DNA from: Mesorhizobium sp.
GTDB lineage: Bacteria; Pseudomonadota; Alphaproteobacteria; Rhizobiales; Rhizobiaceae
Assembly (NCBI RefSeq): GCF_004963255.1
Contig: NZ_SUGA01000001.1
Location: 548,191-612,190, forward strand
Length of the DNA stretch: 64,000 nt
Direction of reading: 5' to 3'
The position numbers were made by a program, and so were the translations under genes. This document shows, in pieces, positions 52,214-61,796 of the stretch. Positions within the stretch are counted from its first letter, which is position 1. Every line of letters begins with the position of its first letter. A model generated the notes under the pieces. It made no database searches and had not been told where the DNA came from. It saw only the letters and a program-made list of their open reading frames with translations.

Positions 52214-53248
52214 ATGATCAGAATGCCGGAAGCCTCAAAAAACTTGCCCAATCCTGCAGGCGACGATAGGTTGCCAATTGAAGGCCAGGTGCTGCGCTGG
52301 CCTCGCAATCCTCCGGAGGTGCGTGTGCCGCCATCGCTGTTCGGGGCAATCACCGCCTATATCGAGGTCCAGGGCGGTGGGCAGGGCGTGTTCCCGACAT
52401 CGATCGACAGCTTCAATATCGTCCGTTCCTTCAAGGAGAGAATGCGGATGCGGCAGGTTTACAAGCCGTCGATCTGCATCGTGCTCCAGGGGGCGAAGGA
52501 AATCATCCTCGGGGAGGACACGCTTCGCTATGGCGCGATGGAGTGTCTGGCGGTCGGCATGACGCTGCCAGCGACTGGGCACATCGTCGAGGCAAGTCCC
52601 GATGCGCCATATACCGGTTTAACGCTTGAGCTGGACGTGGCGATGATCCGCGACGTGCTGGAGCAGCTCGAAGCGCCGCCGGCGCCCCCCGCCAACTCCG
52701 GTCCATGCCTGTTCGTGCGGCAGGTCGACGAACCTCTGGCCGAGTGTGTTCTGCGCCTTCTGCGAATGTGTGACACGCCCAAGGCAATCCCGATCCTTTT
52801 TCCGTCCGTCATGCGCGAGATCTGCTACTGGCTCCTGACCGGCCCGAACGGCGGTGAACTCTGCAAGTTGGCTGAGCCTGAGTCGAACGCTGCGCGGATC
52901 GCGAAAACCCTCCACCTCATGCACGAAGATATCGCCAGGACGCTGCGCATGGAGGAATTGGCGGAAGTAGCGCGAATGAGCCTTTCGTCGTTCCATCAGC
53001 ACTTCAAGGCGATGACTTCGATGACGCCGCTGCAATTCCAGAAGCAGTTGCGGCTTCTCGAGGCGCGACGCCTGATGGTGATGGAAGATGCAAACGTCGC
53101 CGACGCCGCCTATCAAGTCGGATACGAAAGCCCGTCCCAGTTCAGCCGCGAATACTCCCGGATGTTTGGCGTTGCTCCGAAGCGTGACGTCATGAATCAG
53201 CAGCGCCTGTATAGCGAATATGTCGGTCGCCGGATGCAGACGGCGTAG
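52214..53248 (+). CDS. AraC-family transcriptional regulator
   Basis: 344 residues: an N-terminal AraC-type ligand domain (VYKPSICIVLQGAKEIILGED at about 80-100) and two C-terminal HTH motifs (MEELAEVARMSLSSFHQHFKA and VADAAYQVGYESPSQFSREYSR). Start at 52214 with GGAG ten nt upstream; an ATG at 52202 is alternative. Divergent from the MFS and SDR genes, so likely their activator. Confidence 0.9.
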   Translation: MIRMPEASKNLPNPAGDDRLPIEGQVLRWPRNPPEVRVPPSLFGAITAYIEVQGGGQGVFPTSIDSFNIVRSFKERMRMRQVYKPSICIVLQGAKEIILGEDTLRYGAMECLAVGMTLPATGHIVEASPDAPYTGLTLELDVAMIRDVLEQLEAPPAPPANSGPCLFVRQVDEPLAECVLRLLRMCDTPKAIPILFPSVMREICYWLLTGPNGGELCKLAEPESNAARIAKTLHLMHEDIARTLRMEELAEVARMSLSSFHQHFKAMTSMTPLQFQKQLRLLEARRLMVMEDANVADAAYQVGYESPSQFSREYSRMFGVAPKRDVMNQQRLYSEYVGRRMQTA

Positions 53249-53720
53249 CTGTCTCACTTTGTGCTGAGAGGGACTGCTCCCGGCACGCCAGGAGCGGCTC
53301 TTTTGGTGGTCCTGATCGCTTGTCAGGTCGCGCGGCATTTCGGAGTCGTCGGGCCGTGGCCTCCAGCTAGCTGCCGGTCCTGCGTGAAGCGCGGGATTGA
53401 TAGACCGTTCGCACAACGGGCTGGAAACCAGGACTGCGGGCAATCCTCGATATACGCGTGAACCGCGGCCAATAGGGCAGACGTCATGTGGGCCTCCAGA
53501 CGTCTGTGCGGCCAAAGCTGTACCTGTCCTGCCGAAGGTATCCCCCATCTGCAGGAACAGGCAAGTTTCTTGAAGATTCGGATATTCTGATCATTAGGCA
53601 CTCCATTTAGCTTGGATTCCGGCCTCCAACCTGCGCGTTGCCGGCTTCCTTCGACAATGATGGCCGACGGAACGGCAGTGTCAGGCCGAATCCGTCGATG
53701 CCCCCAGATCCGAGCTAGGT
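53249..53720. other. Intergenic region without recognised genes
   Basis: Short open frames on both strands show no family resemblance. No promoter motif of the types found elsewhere in the window was recognised. Confidence 0.4.
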
Positions 53721-54089
53721 ATGCTTACACTCATTGAAGATGCACTCGATAGCTTCCTGAAAGAAGACGACGGACAAGCCGTCGTCATGCTCAATCTCCT
53801 GCGGTTCCGAGAGGACGGCGGCAGGGAGCAATACGCGGACTACCTCGCTGTCGCCACGCCTATCGTCGCCCGTTTCGGGGCGGAGATCGTCTATGTGGGC
53901 AATGGCCTCCCGGCTCTTTCGGGAGAGCCCGGACAGGCCTGGGACGCGGTTGCTCTCGTCCGCTACCCCAATCGCCGGGCATTTGCCGATTTGGCGAGGG
54001 ATGCCGACTACCGGGACAAGGCGGCACCGATGCGCGAGGCGGCGCTTGCGGAGGCCGTGTTGCAGCCTCTCCAGACAGCTTCCTCCTAA
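53721..54089 (+). CDS. DUF1330 family protein
   Basis: 122 residues. AVVMLNLLRFREDGGREQYADY and the EIVYVGNG / AVALVRYPNRRAFADLARD pattern match DUF1330-type ferredoxin-like domains, small dimeric barrels of unknown reaction. Weak ribosome-binding site. First gene of a group running to 56356 with SDR, DedA and methyltransferase genes. Confidence 0.8.
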   Translation: MLTLIEDALDSFLKEDDGQAVVMLNLLRFREDGGREQYADYLAVATPIVARFGAEIVYVGNGLPALSGEPGQAWDAVALVRYPNRRAFADLARDADYRDKAAPMREAALAEAVLQPLQTASS

Positions 54090-54110
54090 GGGCGACGAAA
54101 GAATATCCGG

Positions 54111-55091
54111 ATGCGAAAGAATTGGACCACCCAGGACATGCCGTCCCAAAGCGGCAGGACAATTGTCGTCACGGGCACCGGTGGCCTTGGCTTCCAGGAT
54201 GCACTTGCGCTTGCCCGCGCCGGCGGCGACGTCATCATCGCCGGGCGAAACCCTCGCAAGGGAAATGAGGCCGTTGCCCGCATAAGACAGTCGGTGCGAC
54301 AGGCAAGCGTGAACTTCGAGCCTGTTGATCTCGCAGATCTGGCCTCGGTCGCCGCATTCGGCCAGCGGTTGCGGGAGAGCCGGGAGCGGATCGACACCCT
54401 GATCAACAATGCCGCCGTCATGACGCCGCCGCAACGCCAGACCACGGCGGATGGGTTCGAGCTTCAGTTCGGAACCAACTATCTCGGCCACTTCGCGCTG
54501 AGCGCGCATCTTTTGCCTTTGCTCAGGCGTGGGCGGGACCCTCGTGTAGTCACGCTGTCCAGTATCGCCGTGCGCCGGGATGCAGCTATCAATTTCGATG
54601 ATCTTCATGCCGAAAAGGCCTATCAGCCAATGCCCGTCTACGCGCAATCCAAGCTCGCCTGCCTGATGTTCGCGCTCGAACTTCAGCGCCGCAGCGACGA
54701 AGCCGGCTGGGGCCTGACGAGTATCGCTGCCCATCCCGGGATTTCGCGAACGGACCTTCTGCACAACGCCCCGGGGCGCTACAGTGCCCAAGGGCTTTTG
54801 CGATCGGTTTTGTGGTTCCTGTTTCAGCCGGCGGCACAGGGGGCACTGCCCACATTGTTCGCGGCGACGTCACCTGATGCTCGCGGGGGAAGGTACTACG
54901 GTCCCGACAGGCTTTCGGAGACTCGCGGCTATCCGAGCGAGGCGGCAATTCCGGCGCCCGCGTTGGAAGTGCATGTCGCCCGCCGGCTTTGGGACGTCTC
55001 GGAGAACCTGGCAGACGTCGATTTCGGCGTTGCAGCGACGACGCCTGTTCGTATCATTCCGAATTGGCCTAGCTCTGTCCGGGAGGCCTGA
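54111..55091 (+). CDS. Short-chain dehydrogenase/reductase (retinol dehydrogenase-like)
   Basis: 326 residues. Cofactor motif TGTGGLGFQDALALARAGG, NNAAVMTPP, SSIAV and PVYAQSKLA (Tyr, Lys). The length and the FGTNYLGHFALSAHLLP segment resemble the larger retinol-dehydrogenase/protochlorophyllide-reductase-like SDRs. NADP use is suggested by AGRNPRKG. Substrate unknown. Confidence 0.87.
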   Translation: MRKNWTTQDMPSQSGRTIVVTGTGGLGFQDALALARAGGDVIIAGRNPRKGNEAVARIRQSVRQASVNFEPVDLADLASVAAFGQRLRESRERIDTLINNAAVMTPPQRQTTADGFELQFGTNYLGHFALSAHLLPLLRRGRDPRVVTLSSIAVRRDAAINFDDLHAEKAYQPMPVYAQSKLACLMFALELQRRSDEAGWGLTSIAAHPGISRTDLLHNAPGRYSAQGLLRSVLWFLFQPAAQGALPTLFAATSPDARGGRYYGPDRLSETRGYPSEAAIPAPALEVHVARRLWDVSENLADVDFGVAATTPVRIIPNWPSSVREA

Positions 55092-55094
55092 CGG

Positions 55095-55736
55095 ATGGAC
55101 CCGCTCGCAAGCCTCGTCGACTGGATCGCTTTTTACGGGATGCTCGGTTTGTTCGCTGCCGGACTGGCTGAACGCTTCATCCCGGCTCTGCCTTCCCATG
55201 GCATGCTGGTTGCAATCGGCATGGCCGCGGCCGGAGGAAGTTGGTCGCTGCCCGCAGCTTTCATCATGACGACCTGCGCTAGTGTAGTCGCCAGCATCGC
55301 ACTGTTTCTCGTCGTCCGGACTGTCCGACAGGATGTGTCCGCCAAGCTCTTGTATGGAACCGGGCGACTCCTGGGTCAGCCATCGACGCGCATCGACGGT
55401 ATGCTGACCTCCTTTCGAGCGCGCGGAAGGGGCCTGTCCCTGATTGCCCAGATCGTCCCTACAGTCCGCTTCGTCGCGCCGCTGGCCGCTGCCGTTGTTC
55501 GCCTGGACGCGTGGCGCTTTGCCACCGGCACTCTGGTGGGTGTCGCGCTATGGAACGGCGCGTTCCTCGCCGCTGGCTACTTGGCCGCACGGTCGATCCC
55601 CGACCTCAATGCATCAGCCTTGGCGATTAAGCTCCTGCTCCTGGTTCTTGGCGCGGAGACGTTATCCATGCTGGTTTGGCGGCTGTTCGGGCAAAGCTAT
55701 CGGCGCCGGACTTCGTCGGAGGATCGACGATGCTGA
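55095..55736 (+). CDS. DedA family membrane protein
   Basis: 213 residues with about five membrane segments and the DedA/SNARE-associated pattern (ERFIPALPSHGMLVAIGMAAA, FRARGRGLSLIAQIVPTVRFVAPLAAA, including the conserved basic and Pro residues of the re-entrant loop). DedA proteins are thought to flip or maintain phospholipids. Its end overlaps a phospholipid-methyltransferase-like gene, supporting a membrane lipid role. Confidence 0.85.
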   Translation: MDPLASLVDWIAFYGMLGLFAAGLAERFIPALPSHGMLVAIGMAAAGGSWSLPAAFIMTTCASVVASIALFLVVRTVRQDVSAKLLYGTGRLLGQPSTRIDGMLTSFRARGRGLSLIAQIVPTVRFVAPLAAAVVRLDAWRFATGTLVGVALWNGAFLAAGYLAARSIPDLNASALAIKLLLLVLGAETLSMLVWRLFGQSYRRRTSSEDRRC

Positions 55737-56356
55737 GCAGGTCGTCAGAGACCCTTCAGTTCTTCCGAGCCTGGCTATCGGAGCCGTTCAGAGTTGCGGC
55801 CGTGGCGCCATCCGGCCGGGCGCTCGCGGCCTTGATCGTGTCGGAGGTTTCCCCGGCGGCCGGACCGGTGCTCGAGCTCGGTCCCGGAACGGGCGTGTTC
55901 ACGCGCGCTCTGCTAGCGCGAGGGATCGCCGAGGAAAACCTCGCGCTCATCGAATTGGGAACCGAGTTTGCCGCGAAGCTGAGCGCCGATTTCCCGCGCG
56001 CGAAGATCTTGTGCATAGATGCGGCGCGCTTGCGCGAGATCGAGCTTTTTGGTGACAGCCCTGCAGGGGCCGTGATCAGCGGCCTGCCGCATTTGTCGAT
56101 GCCGCCGCGAGCGGTCTATTCCATCCTGCAAGGAGCCTTCGCGCACCTTCGCGCGAACGGCGCGTTTTATCAGTTCACATATAGCCCGCGCTGTCCAGTT
56201 TCGCGACCGCTGCTCGACCGGCTGGGCCTCAAGGCCAGCTATCTGGGCGGCACCTTCGCAAACTTGCCTCCTGCCGCCGTCTACCGCATTCAGCGTCGTA
56301 AGACTCCGCGTGTCCCCGAAATCCGGGTACGTCCCACTACGGCGGACAATCGCTGA
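55730..56356 (+). CDS. SAM-dependent methyltransferase (phospholipid N-methyltransferase-like)
   Basis: 208 residues, start overlapping DedA by 7 nt with GGAGGA upstream. Motif I VLELGPGTGVFTRALLARGI (about 46-65), ALIELG after it, and GAVISGLPHLSMPP, a pattern close to rhizobial PmtA-type enzymes that methylate phosphatidylethanolamine towards phosphatidylcholine. Pairing with DedA supports a lipid substrate. It could also act on a quinone or small lipid. Confidence 0.82.
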   Translation: MLSRSSETLQFFRAWLSEPFRVAAVAPSGRALAALIVSEVSPAAGPVLELGPGTGVFTRALLARGIAEENLALIELGTEFAAKLSADFPRAKILCIDAARLREIELFGDSPAGAVISGLPHLSMPPRAVYSILQGAFAHLRANGAFYQFTYSPRCPVSRPLLDRLGLKASYLGGTFANLPPAAVYRIQRRKTPRVPEIRVRPTTADNR

Positions 56357-56383
56357 CGCGGCAGCCCATAGTTGCCATGAGGA

Positions 56384-57064
56384 TCAAGCCTTGCGCTGGA
56401 TCCCGTGACCAATCGTAGTGGTGATATGGTCCCAGCCAGACAGGGCGATTTCCGCGACGGCTGCAAGTTCAGCGCGGTCTGCTCCATCACGGGCGCGGAT
56501 CGCCATGCCGCTTTGTACCGTCTGCACGAATCTCGCCAGTTTGGTCGTGTCTGCGGTGGCCTGCAGGTCCCCGTCGCGTTTGGCTTTGTCGAAGCGAGCC
56601 TTGAGGAGATCGAAACCACCCGCGCGGGTCGCTCGCATGAACTCGCCGAGTTCGGAATGTCCTTCGCTGCCCACGGTGGCGAGGGTCGCCATGCACCCAT
56701 GGGGTAGATCGCAATCTCCACCCGTCATCGCCACGGCCGAATCCTGAAGAAATGCCAGCGCCGCCTCTCGTGCGGTCGACGCCTTGCCGAAACGCGTCCA
56801 GACCAAACCCTCATAGGTGGTGTAATAGTATCGGAGCGCTTCCGCGTAGAGAGCGTCCTTCGAACCGAAGGCCGCGTAGAGGCTCTTTGTTCCGATCCCC
56901 ATCGCGTCCGTCAGATCGGTGATCGAGGTCGCCTCGTATCCCCTGATCCAGAACAGTCTTGTCGCGGCTGCGAGCGCGGCCATGCGATCGAATTCCCGCG
57001 GCCGGCCACGTGTGGGGCGTGTCGGCAGTGGCAGGTCGGCAAGCTTGGAAGCTTTATTATGCAT
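56384..57064 (-). CDS. TetR-family transcriptional regulator
   Basis: 226 residues: N-terminal HTH ([41 protein letters not shown]) and a C-terminal ligand domain with GCMATLATV typical of the AcrR/TetR_C_16-like group. Divergent from the SDR at 57142; two similar dyads in the gap are the likely binding sites. Confidence 0.92.
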   Translation of the reverse strand: MHNKASKLADLPLPTRPTRGRPREFDRMAALAAATRLFWIRGYEATSITDLTDAMGIGTKSLYAAFGSKDALYAEALRYYYTTYEGLVWTRFGKASTAREAALAFLQDSAVAMTGGDCDLPHGCMATLATVGSEGHSELGEFMRATRAGGFDLLKARFDKAKRDGDLQATADTTKLARFVQTVQSGMAIRARDGADRAELAAVAEIALSGWDHITTTIGHGIQRKA

Positions 57065-57132
57065 CGATCACTGTATAAATCGGTTGACGGCGCTTTGCAA
57101 CGAGTTTACCGATTAATGCAGCGATCACTGCA
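57060..57132. promoter_or_regulatory. Paired TetR-type operator sites
   Basis: TGCATCGATCACTGTA (57060-57075) and TGCAGCGATCACTGCA (57117-57132), near-identical imperfect palindromes. One covers each start region of the divergent TetR and SDR genes. Confidence 0.65.
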
Positions 57133-57141
57133 TAAAAGGAA

Positions 57142-57885
57142 ATGACCGTGAATTTGCTTGGAAAACGGGCCCTGGTGAACGGTGGGTCACGGGGGATAGG
57201 GGCTGCTATCGCGATTGCGCTTGCTGAGAATGGGGCTGATGTCGCCTTTACCTATCAGCGCTCTGCCGATCGGGCCGCAACTGTGGTCGGTTCGATCGAG
57301 GAGAAGGGACGGCGAGGTCTCGCTATCCGGGCCGATAGTGCCGACCCCGAAGCCATCAGCCGTGCCGTCACGGAGACTGTCGATGCGTTTGGAGGCCTCG
57401 ATATTCTGGTCAACAGCGCGGGCGTCGGAACGGCTGGAATGACGGCGGACCTGTCGCTGGTCGATCTGCAGGCCATGCTGGACGTTAATGTTCGCGCGCC
57501 GGTCCTCTTTGCCCAGGCAGCGATCCCGCACCTCTCATCAGGAGGCCGCATCGTCTCCATCGGCTCCTCGCTTGCCGAGCGTGTTCCATTCCCAGGGGTG
57601 ACGGCTTACGCCATGTCGAAGTCGGCACTGCTGTCGTTCACGCGAGGCCTCTCGCGCGAACTCGGCCCTCAGGGCATTACCGTAAATTTGGTTCTGCCCG
57701 GCTCGACCGATACGGAGATGAACCCGGCCAATGGCGAGAATGCTGATTATCAGCGAAGTCTGACGTCGCTGGGCCGTTTTGGCGAGCCCCGTGAAGTCGC
57801 GAGCGCCGTCGCGTTCCTTGCCGGTCCCGCTGCAAGTCTGATTACGGGTGCGGTCCTGAATGTAGATGCCGGCTTCAACGCCTGA
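57142..57885 (+). CDS. Short-chain dehydrogenase/reductase (3-oxoacyl-ACP reductase-like)
   Basis: 247 residues. NGGSRGIGAAIAIALAENG cofactor loop (Asn in place of the usual Thr), NSAGVG, SIGSS, TAYAMSKSA (Tyr, Lys), PGSTDTEMN. Controlled by the adjacent TetR gene. Typical of TetR-SDR pairs that handle xenobiotic carbonyls. Confidence 0.9.
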   Translation: MTVNLLGKRALVNGGSRGIGAAIAIALAENGADVAFTYQRSADRAATVVGSIEEKGRRGLAIRADSADPEAISRAVTETVDAFGGLDILVNSAGVGTAGMTADLSLVDLQAMLDVNVRAPVLFAQAAIPHLSSGGRIVSIGSSLAERVPFPGVTAYAMSKSALLSFTRGLSRELGPQGITVNLVLPGSTDTEMNPANGENADYQRSLTSLGRFGEPREVASAVAFLAGPAASLITGAVLNVDAGFNA

Positions 57886-57965
57886 GCTAACCCCGCCGCT
57901 ATTAGCCAGCTGCCGCGGCGTTGCGTGACGCGGCGCAGGTCCGGCAGCTAGGCCTTTGCTTGCGG

Positions 57966-58550
57966 TCAAACTATGAAGTCGAAACGGCCGAACCGTCCGT
58001 CGCGGGTTTGTTTCATGTCGAGGACGAGTGTTTCGTGAAAGAGCTGATCTTCGAGATTTCGGGGCTCTCCAGGAAAGTAGAGCTGGGTTGTGAGGACGCG
58101 GCCTCCAGGACGCTCGACCTTGAAATGGAAGTGACGCGTCCGGCCGGGATAAAGCGCGGGCACGATGGTGTTGAACCACCAGCGCCCCTGCACATCCGTG
58201 AACTGGTGGCCGCGCAGCCGGAAGCCGATGCTGTCATAGGCGCCGTTTTCATCCGCATGCCAGATTTCGACGAGGCTGCCGGCGAGGGGCCGGCAGCGAC
58301 TGTCTAAGACGAACCCCGCGACCGTGATCCGCTCGCCACCGGGCGCGCCGGGATAAAGATCGCGTTCGAGCGGCGAGTTCGGCCGGAAGAAGGGGCCGGC
58401 CTCCCTTTCGATCGTGACGTCGTTCCCATCGTCGCAGGAGAGTGTCAGCGGCAATTCGGGTGCGGCTTGCGCGAACGCCCTCATCCTGGCGGCATCGATA
58501 AGAGACAGTGTCAGAAAGGCCGTCAGAAGAGAGCGTCGGGTGGAGGGCAA
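57966..58550 (-). CDS. Exported intradiol ring-cleavage dioxygenase-like protein
   Basis: 194 residues from a TTG with GGAG 7 nt upstream. Starts PSTRRSLLTAFLTLSLIDAA, a signal with twin Arg, then the intradiol dioxygenase fold. Likely iron ligands are Tyr in GAYDSIG, Tyr in ALYPGR and two His in TRHFHF; the fold segment AGSLVEIWHAD is clear. It would cleave catechol-type rings outside the cytoplasm. Fourth Tat-like enzyme of this region. An ATG-initiated extension overlaps the aldo/keto reductase gene and is rejected. Confidence 0.8.
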   Translation of the reverse strand: MPSTRRSLLTAFLTLSLIDAARMRAFAQAAPELPLTLSCDDGNDVTIEREAGPFFRPNSPLERDLYPGAPGGERITVAGFVLDSRCRPLAGSLVEIWHADENGAYDSIGFRLRGHQFTDVQGRWWFNTIVPALYPGRTRHFHFKVERPGGRVLTTQLYFPGEPRNLEDQLFHETLVLDMKQTRDGRFGRFDFIV

Positions 58551-58599
58551 GGTCGGTCTCCGGGATTCGATGAGGTTGCTGATGAACCGGCCGGGGCGG

Positions 58600-59688
58600 T
58601 TATCGCAGCCGCTGCACGGCGTTGGCCTGCGCCTCCCTGATGAGGCCGGAGTACATTTTCTCCTTGCCTGGATACCAGGGCATCGAGCCGATGGAGCCAA
58701 AGCCGGGGATCGTCTCCACATGCGCGACCATACGGGCGCGCATACGCGTGTCGGGAAGCGGGCCGGTCATCGCCTGGACATTGTCGCTCATATGGTCGGG
58801 ATTCGACGTGCCGCACAGCACGCTGGAGACCGCGGGATGCGCCATGACCCATTTCAGGAAGAACTGGGCCCAACTCCTCGCGCCGAATTCCTGGGCGAAA
58901 CCGGGAAGCGGCTGTCCTTCGACGACCTTCATCAGGCGTGCCTTTTCAAGCGGCAGATTGATCAGCACGCCGACGCCTTTTTCGGCGGCCACCGGAAGCA
59001 GGCGGCGCTCGGCGTCGCGATTGAAGATCGAGTAGTTGGTCTGGATGAAATCGACGTCATCGCGTTCGACGATTGCCAGCAGTTGCTCCTGCGCGGCCGA
59101 CTCGTGATGGGTCACGCCGACATGGCGCACCAGACCTTCCTCCTTCCACGCCTTCATCAACGGGATGATGACCGGCGCATTGGTGATGCTGTGGCATTGC
59201 ATGAGATTGATCGTGCCGCGCCAGGTGCGCAGCCGCGACTGGCGGAAGCTGGCCTCGGCATGGCTTTCGTCGCCGAGGTAGTCTCCCGTTGCCCAGATCT
59301 TATTGGCGAGGAACATCTCCTCGGGTTCTTCGAGCTCACCCATGAACTGGCCGACGCTGACTTCGGCCGAGCCGTAGAGCGGCGATGTGTCGACCACGCG
59401 GCCGCCGGCGGCGACATAGCGTTCGAAGACCTGACGAAGAGCGTCGCGGCGATCGCCGGGCTTCAAGTCGAAGGTGAGGAAGGTACCAAGGCCCAGCGTG
59501 GTCACCCGTTCACCGGTGCGGGGCAGGGTGCGGGTCAGCACCTCGGGATTGGAGCCGGAGGCCGATGCCGCCGAGCTTGTATCCTGGGCCTGCGCCGCAA
59601 TGGTGGTCTGGGCGGCGAACGCCAGCCCGGTTGCAGTGGCACCCACTGTGCCGAGGAAACCGCGGCGATTTATTCTTGACGGATCCAT
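58600..59688 (-). CDS. Aldo/keto reductase with Tat signal
   Basis: 362 residues: twin-arginine start SRINRRGFLGTVGATATGLA, Ala-rich cleavage region near residue 40, then an aldo/keto reductase barrel (GLGTFLTFD, VVDTSPLYGSAE with catalytic Asp and Tyr, HHESA, NYSIFNRDAE, FFLKWVMAHPAVSSVLCGTS). Aldo/keto reductases need NADPH, which is scarce in the periplasm, so export is odd; it may bind another cofactor or act in an alternative way. Confidence 0.85.
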   Translation of the reverse strand: MDPSRINRRGFLGTVGATATGLAFAAQTTIAAQAQDTSSAASASGSNPEVLTRTLPRTGERVTTLGLGTFLTFDLKPGDRRDALRQVFERYVAAGGRVVDTSPLYGSAEVSVGQFMGELEEPEEMFLANKIWATGDYLGDESHAEASFRQSRLRTWRGTINLMQCHSITNAPVIIPLMKAWKEEGLVRHVGVTHHESAAQEQLLAIVERDDVDFIQTNYSIFNRDAERRLLPVAAEKGVGVLINLPLEKARLMKVVEGQPLPGFAQEFGARSWAQFFLKWVMAHPAVSSVLCGTSNPDHMSDNVQAMTGPLPDTRMRARMVAHVETIPGFGSIGSMPWYPGKEKMYSGLIREAQANAVQRLR

Positions 59689-59718
59689 GAGTGGCTTCCT
59701 GTTCGATTACCTTTGAAT

Positions 59719-60711
59719 TCAAAACTGCCAGTTGGCGGGCACCCAGGCGTAGCCGCCATCGGTCTTGAGCATCCGGCCAAGGCCGGGGAAGGGGAAGTGG
59801 AAGCCGAGCACCGGGATGCGGTCGGTTGCCGCCCTGTCGAAGACGCGCCGGCGGGAGGAAAGCGCGGTCTGCTTGTCGCGATCGGGACCCGGGAGCCAGG
59901 GATTGTCGACATTGACGACCGGGTGGTAGGCAAGGTCGGCCGTCAGCAGCAGCTGATCGTTTCCGGAGTGGACGAGGAAGGTCGCCATGCCCGGCGTGTG
60001 GCCGGCGGCGACGAGCGTCGTGAGACCCGGCACGATCTCGGCCCCGGCTTCGTAAAGCTCTACATCGTTCATCACGGGTTCAAGGCTATTCTTGATGTTC
60101 GCCGCAAAGCGCACGCGGAAATCCTGTGGGACGGGCATGTAGGAGAGATCCGGATCGGTTTGGACGAAGAAATCCCAGTCCGCCTTCGGTACGAAGACCG
60201 TGGCGCGGGGGAAGGCCTTGCCGCCATCCGCGGTTCTGAGATTGCCGACATGGTCCGGATGGGTGTGCGAGATGACGATCGTGTCGATGTCCGCCGCGCT
60301 CAGGCCGATCGCCGCAAGGTTGTCGAAGATCCGGCCGCCATGCGGCCCCATCGTCGCGCCGGCCCCGGCCTCGATCAGAATCCGGCGGCCATCGGTTTCG
60401 ATCAGAACCGTATTCAGGTTGAGCGTCAGGTGGTCGGTCGGAAGAAATGCTCGCCGCAACACCTCCTCAAGCTCCGCTTCGGGCGCGTCGCTGGCATAGA
60501 CACGAGGAGGGCCGCCGATAACGCCGTCGCTCAAGACGGTCGCGCTGATCTCGCCGACGCGGAAGCGGTAGTGACCCGCGTTGCCAGCCAACGACGGCGC
60601 GGCCTGGGCATTGGCGTTGCCGGAGCCGCTCAGGCTTGGGATGAGCATGCTTGATGCGCCTGCGACAGCGGACAGCATGATAGCGCGTCTATTGAGAGTG
60701 AAGGCATTCAT
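59719..60711 (-). CDS. MBL-fold metallo-hydrolase with Tat signal
   Basis: 330 residues: signal NRRAIMLSAVAGASSMLIPS, then a metallo-beta-lactamase fold with HTHPDHVG (about 154-161), GHTPGMATFLV and HFPFPG supplying the remaining His ligands. A two-metal centre is likely. The closest look-alikes are lactonase or beta-lactamase-like hydrolases of unknown substrate. Start of a four-gene run of exported redox or hydrolase genes going left to 57966. Confidence 0.85.
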   Translation of the reverse strand: MNAFTLNRRAIMLSAVAGASSMLIPSLSGSGNANAQAAPSLAGNAGHYRFRVGEISATVLSDGVIGGPPRVYASDAPEAELEEVLRRAFLPTDHLTLNLNTVLIETDGRRILIEAGAGATMGPHGGRIFDNLAAIGLSAADIDTIVISHTHPDHVGNLRTADGGKAFPRATVFVPKADWDFFVQTDPDLSYMPVPQDFRVRFAANIKNSLEPVMNDVELYEAGAEIVPGLTTLVAAGHTPGMATFLVHSGNDQLLLTADLAYHPVVNVDNPWLPGPDRDKQTALSSRRRVFDRAATDRIPVLGFHFPFPGLGRMLKTDGGYAWVPANWQF

Positions 60712-60890
60712 CGGTTTTCCCTTCTTCGTAGGGCACCTCCCGCGCCTTTCTCACCCATACGGGGGCCGGAAATGATCGGCGAAAGGAAGCTGGCAGAGCG
60801 CCATAGCTGAACTTTTCGCCCACCATGACATGGCTCAATTCATCCGATAAGATGCGCAACTATGATCAGCTTGATTAGAATACCTTACCA

Positions 60891-61796
60891 ATGAGCTCTG
60901 TGCGCCTGGACAGCTTTGATGTCTTCGTCTCTATCGTCCGCTGCGGTGGCTTCCGGGCGGCGGCGCTCTAGCGTGGCGTATCTTCATCGGCCCTGAGCCA
61001 AACAATGAACGGGCTCGAAGAGACCCTCGGCATCCGGCTCCTTAATCGCACGACCAGAAGCGTGTCTCCCACGGAAGCCGGGAAACGCCTCCTTGAACGG
61101 CTGGCGCCGGCATTGAGTGACATCAGGCTGGCGATCGCGGAAGTCGACGAGTTGAGGGACACTCCGTCCGGAACGCTTCGGATCAACGCCCCGGCGCCGG
61201 CCGTCGATCATTTTCTTTGCCCATTGGCCTTCGACTTCATGGACGCCTATCGTGAGGTGAGCATTGAAATCGTCAGCGATGCGGCGGTTGTCGACATCGT
61301 GGAACAGGGCTTCGATGCCGGCGTCAGATTCGGCAAACAATTGGCGCAGGATATGATCGCGCTCCCGCTTGGCCCCGCGCTTCGCTATGCGATCGTCGCT
61401 TCACCGGACTACATCGAAAAGCACGGCCAACCCCAGACACCACACGATCTGGTCGGTCATGATTGCATCAAGCGCAGATTTCCTGGGGGCACTCTGGCCA
61501 CCTGGCGGTTTGCCGACGGAGACGAAGAGATCGAGGTCGCTCCCACGGGCCGCCTGATGGTCAGTTCGGCGCATAACGAGCTGCAGGCGGCGCTGGCCGG
61601 CAGAGGAATAGCCCATGTTTTCGACGACTATGCCAAGCCCCACCTCCAGAATGGCGAGCTCGTCGAACTGCTCTCCGATTGGAGCCCGACATTGCCGCAC
61701 TGGTTTCTGTACTATCCGAGCCGCCGCCTCCCCAGCGCTACCATGCGGGCATTTCTGGATTACGTTAGGAACTACGACTGGCAGGACGAAACGTAA
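60891..61796 (+). pseudogene. LysR-family regulator interrupted by an in-frame TAG
   Basis: Reading from the ATG at 60891 gives MSSVRLDSFDVFVSIVRCGG, then FRAAAL, a TAG at 60969-60971, and continues in the same frame as RGVSSSALSQTMNGLEETLG, an intact LysR HTH and effector domain to 61796. Homologues have an amino acid such as Glu at the TAG (GAG to TAG would be one change). From the ATG at 61005 a 263-residue protein lacking the first helices of the HTH could be made. Divergent from the MBL gene, which it probably once regulated. Confidence 0.8.

Noticed and set aside
53323..53601. 92-residue minus-strand frame in the 53.2-53.7 kb gap
   Set aside because: No family resemblance, weak start region and atypical composition.
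57966..58721. Longer form of the intradiol dioxygenase starting at 58721
   Set aside because: Overlaps the aldo/keto reductase gene by 122 nt; the TTG at 58550 has a good ribosome-binding site and starts a signal peptide.
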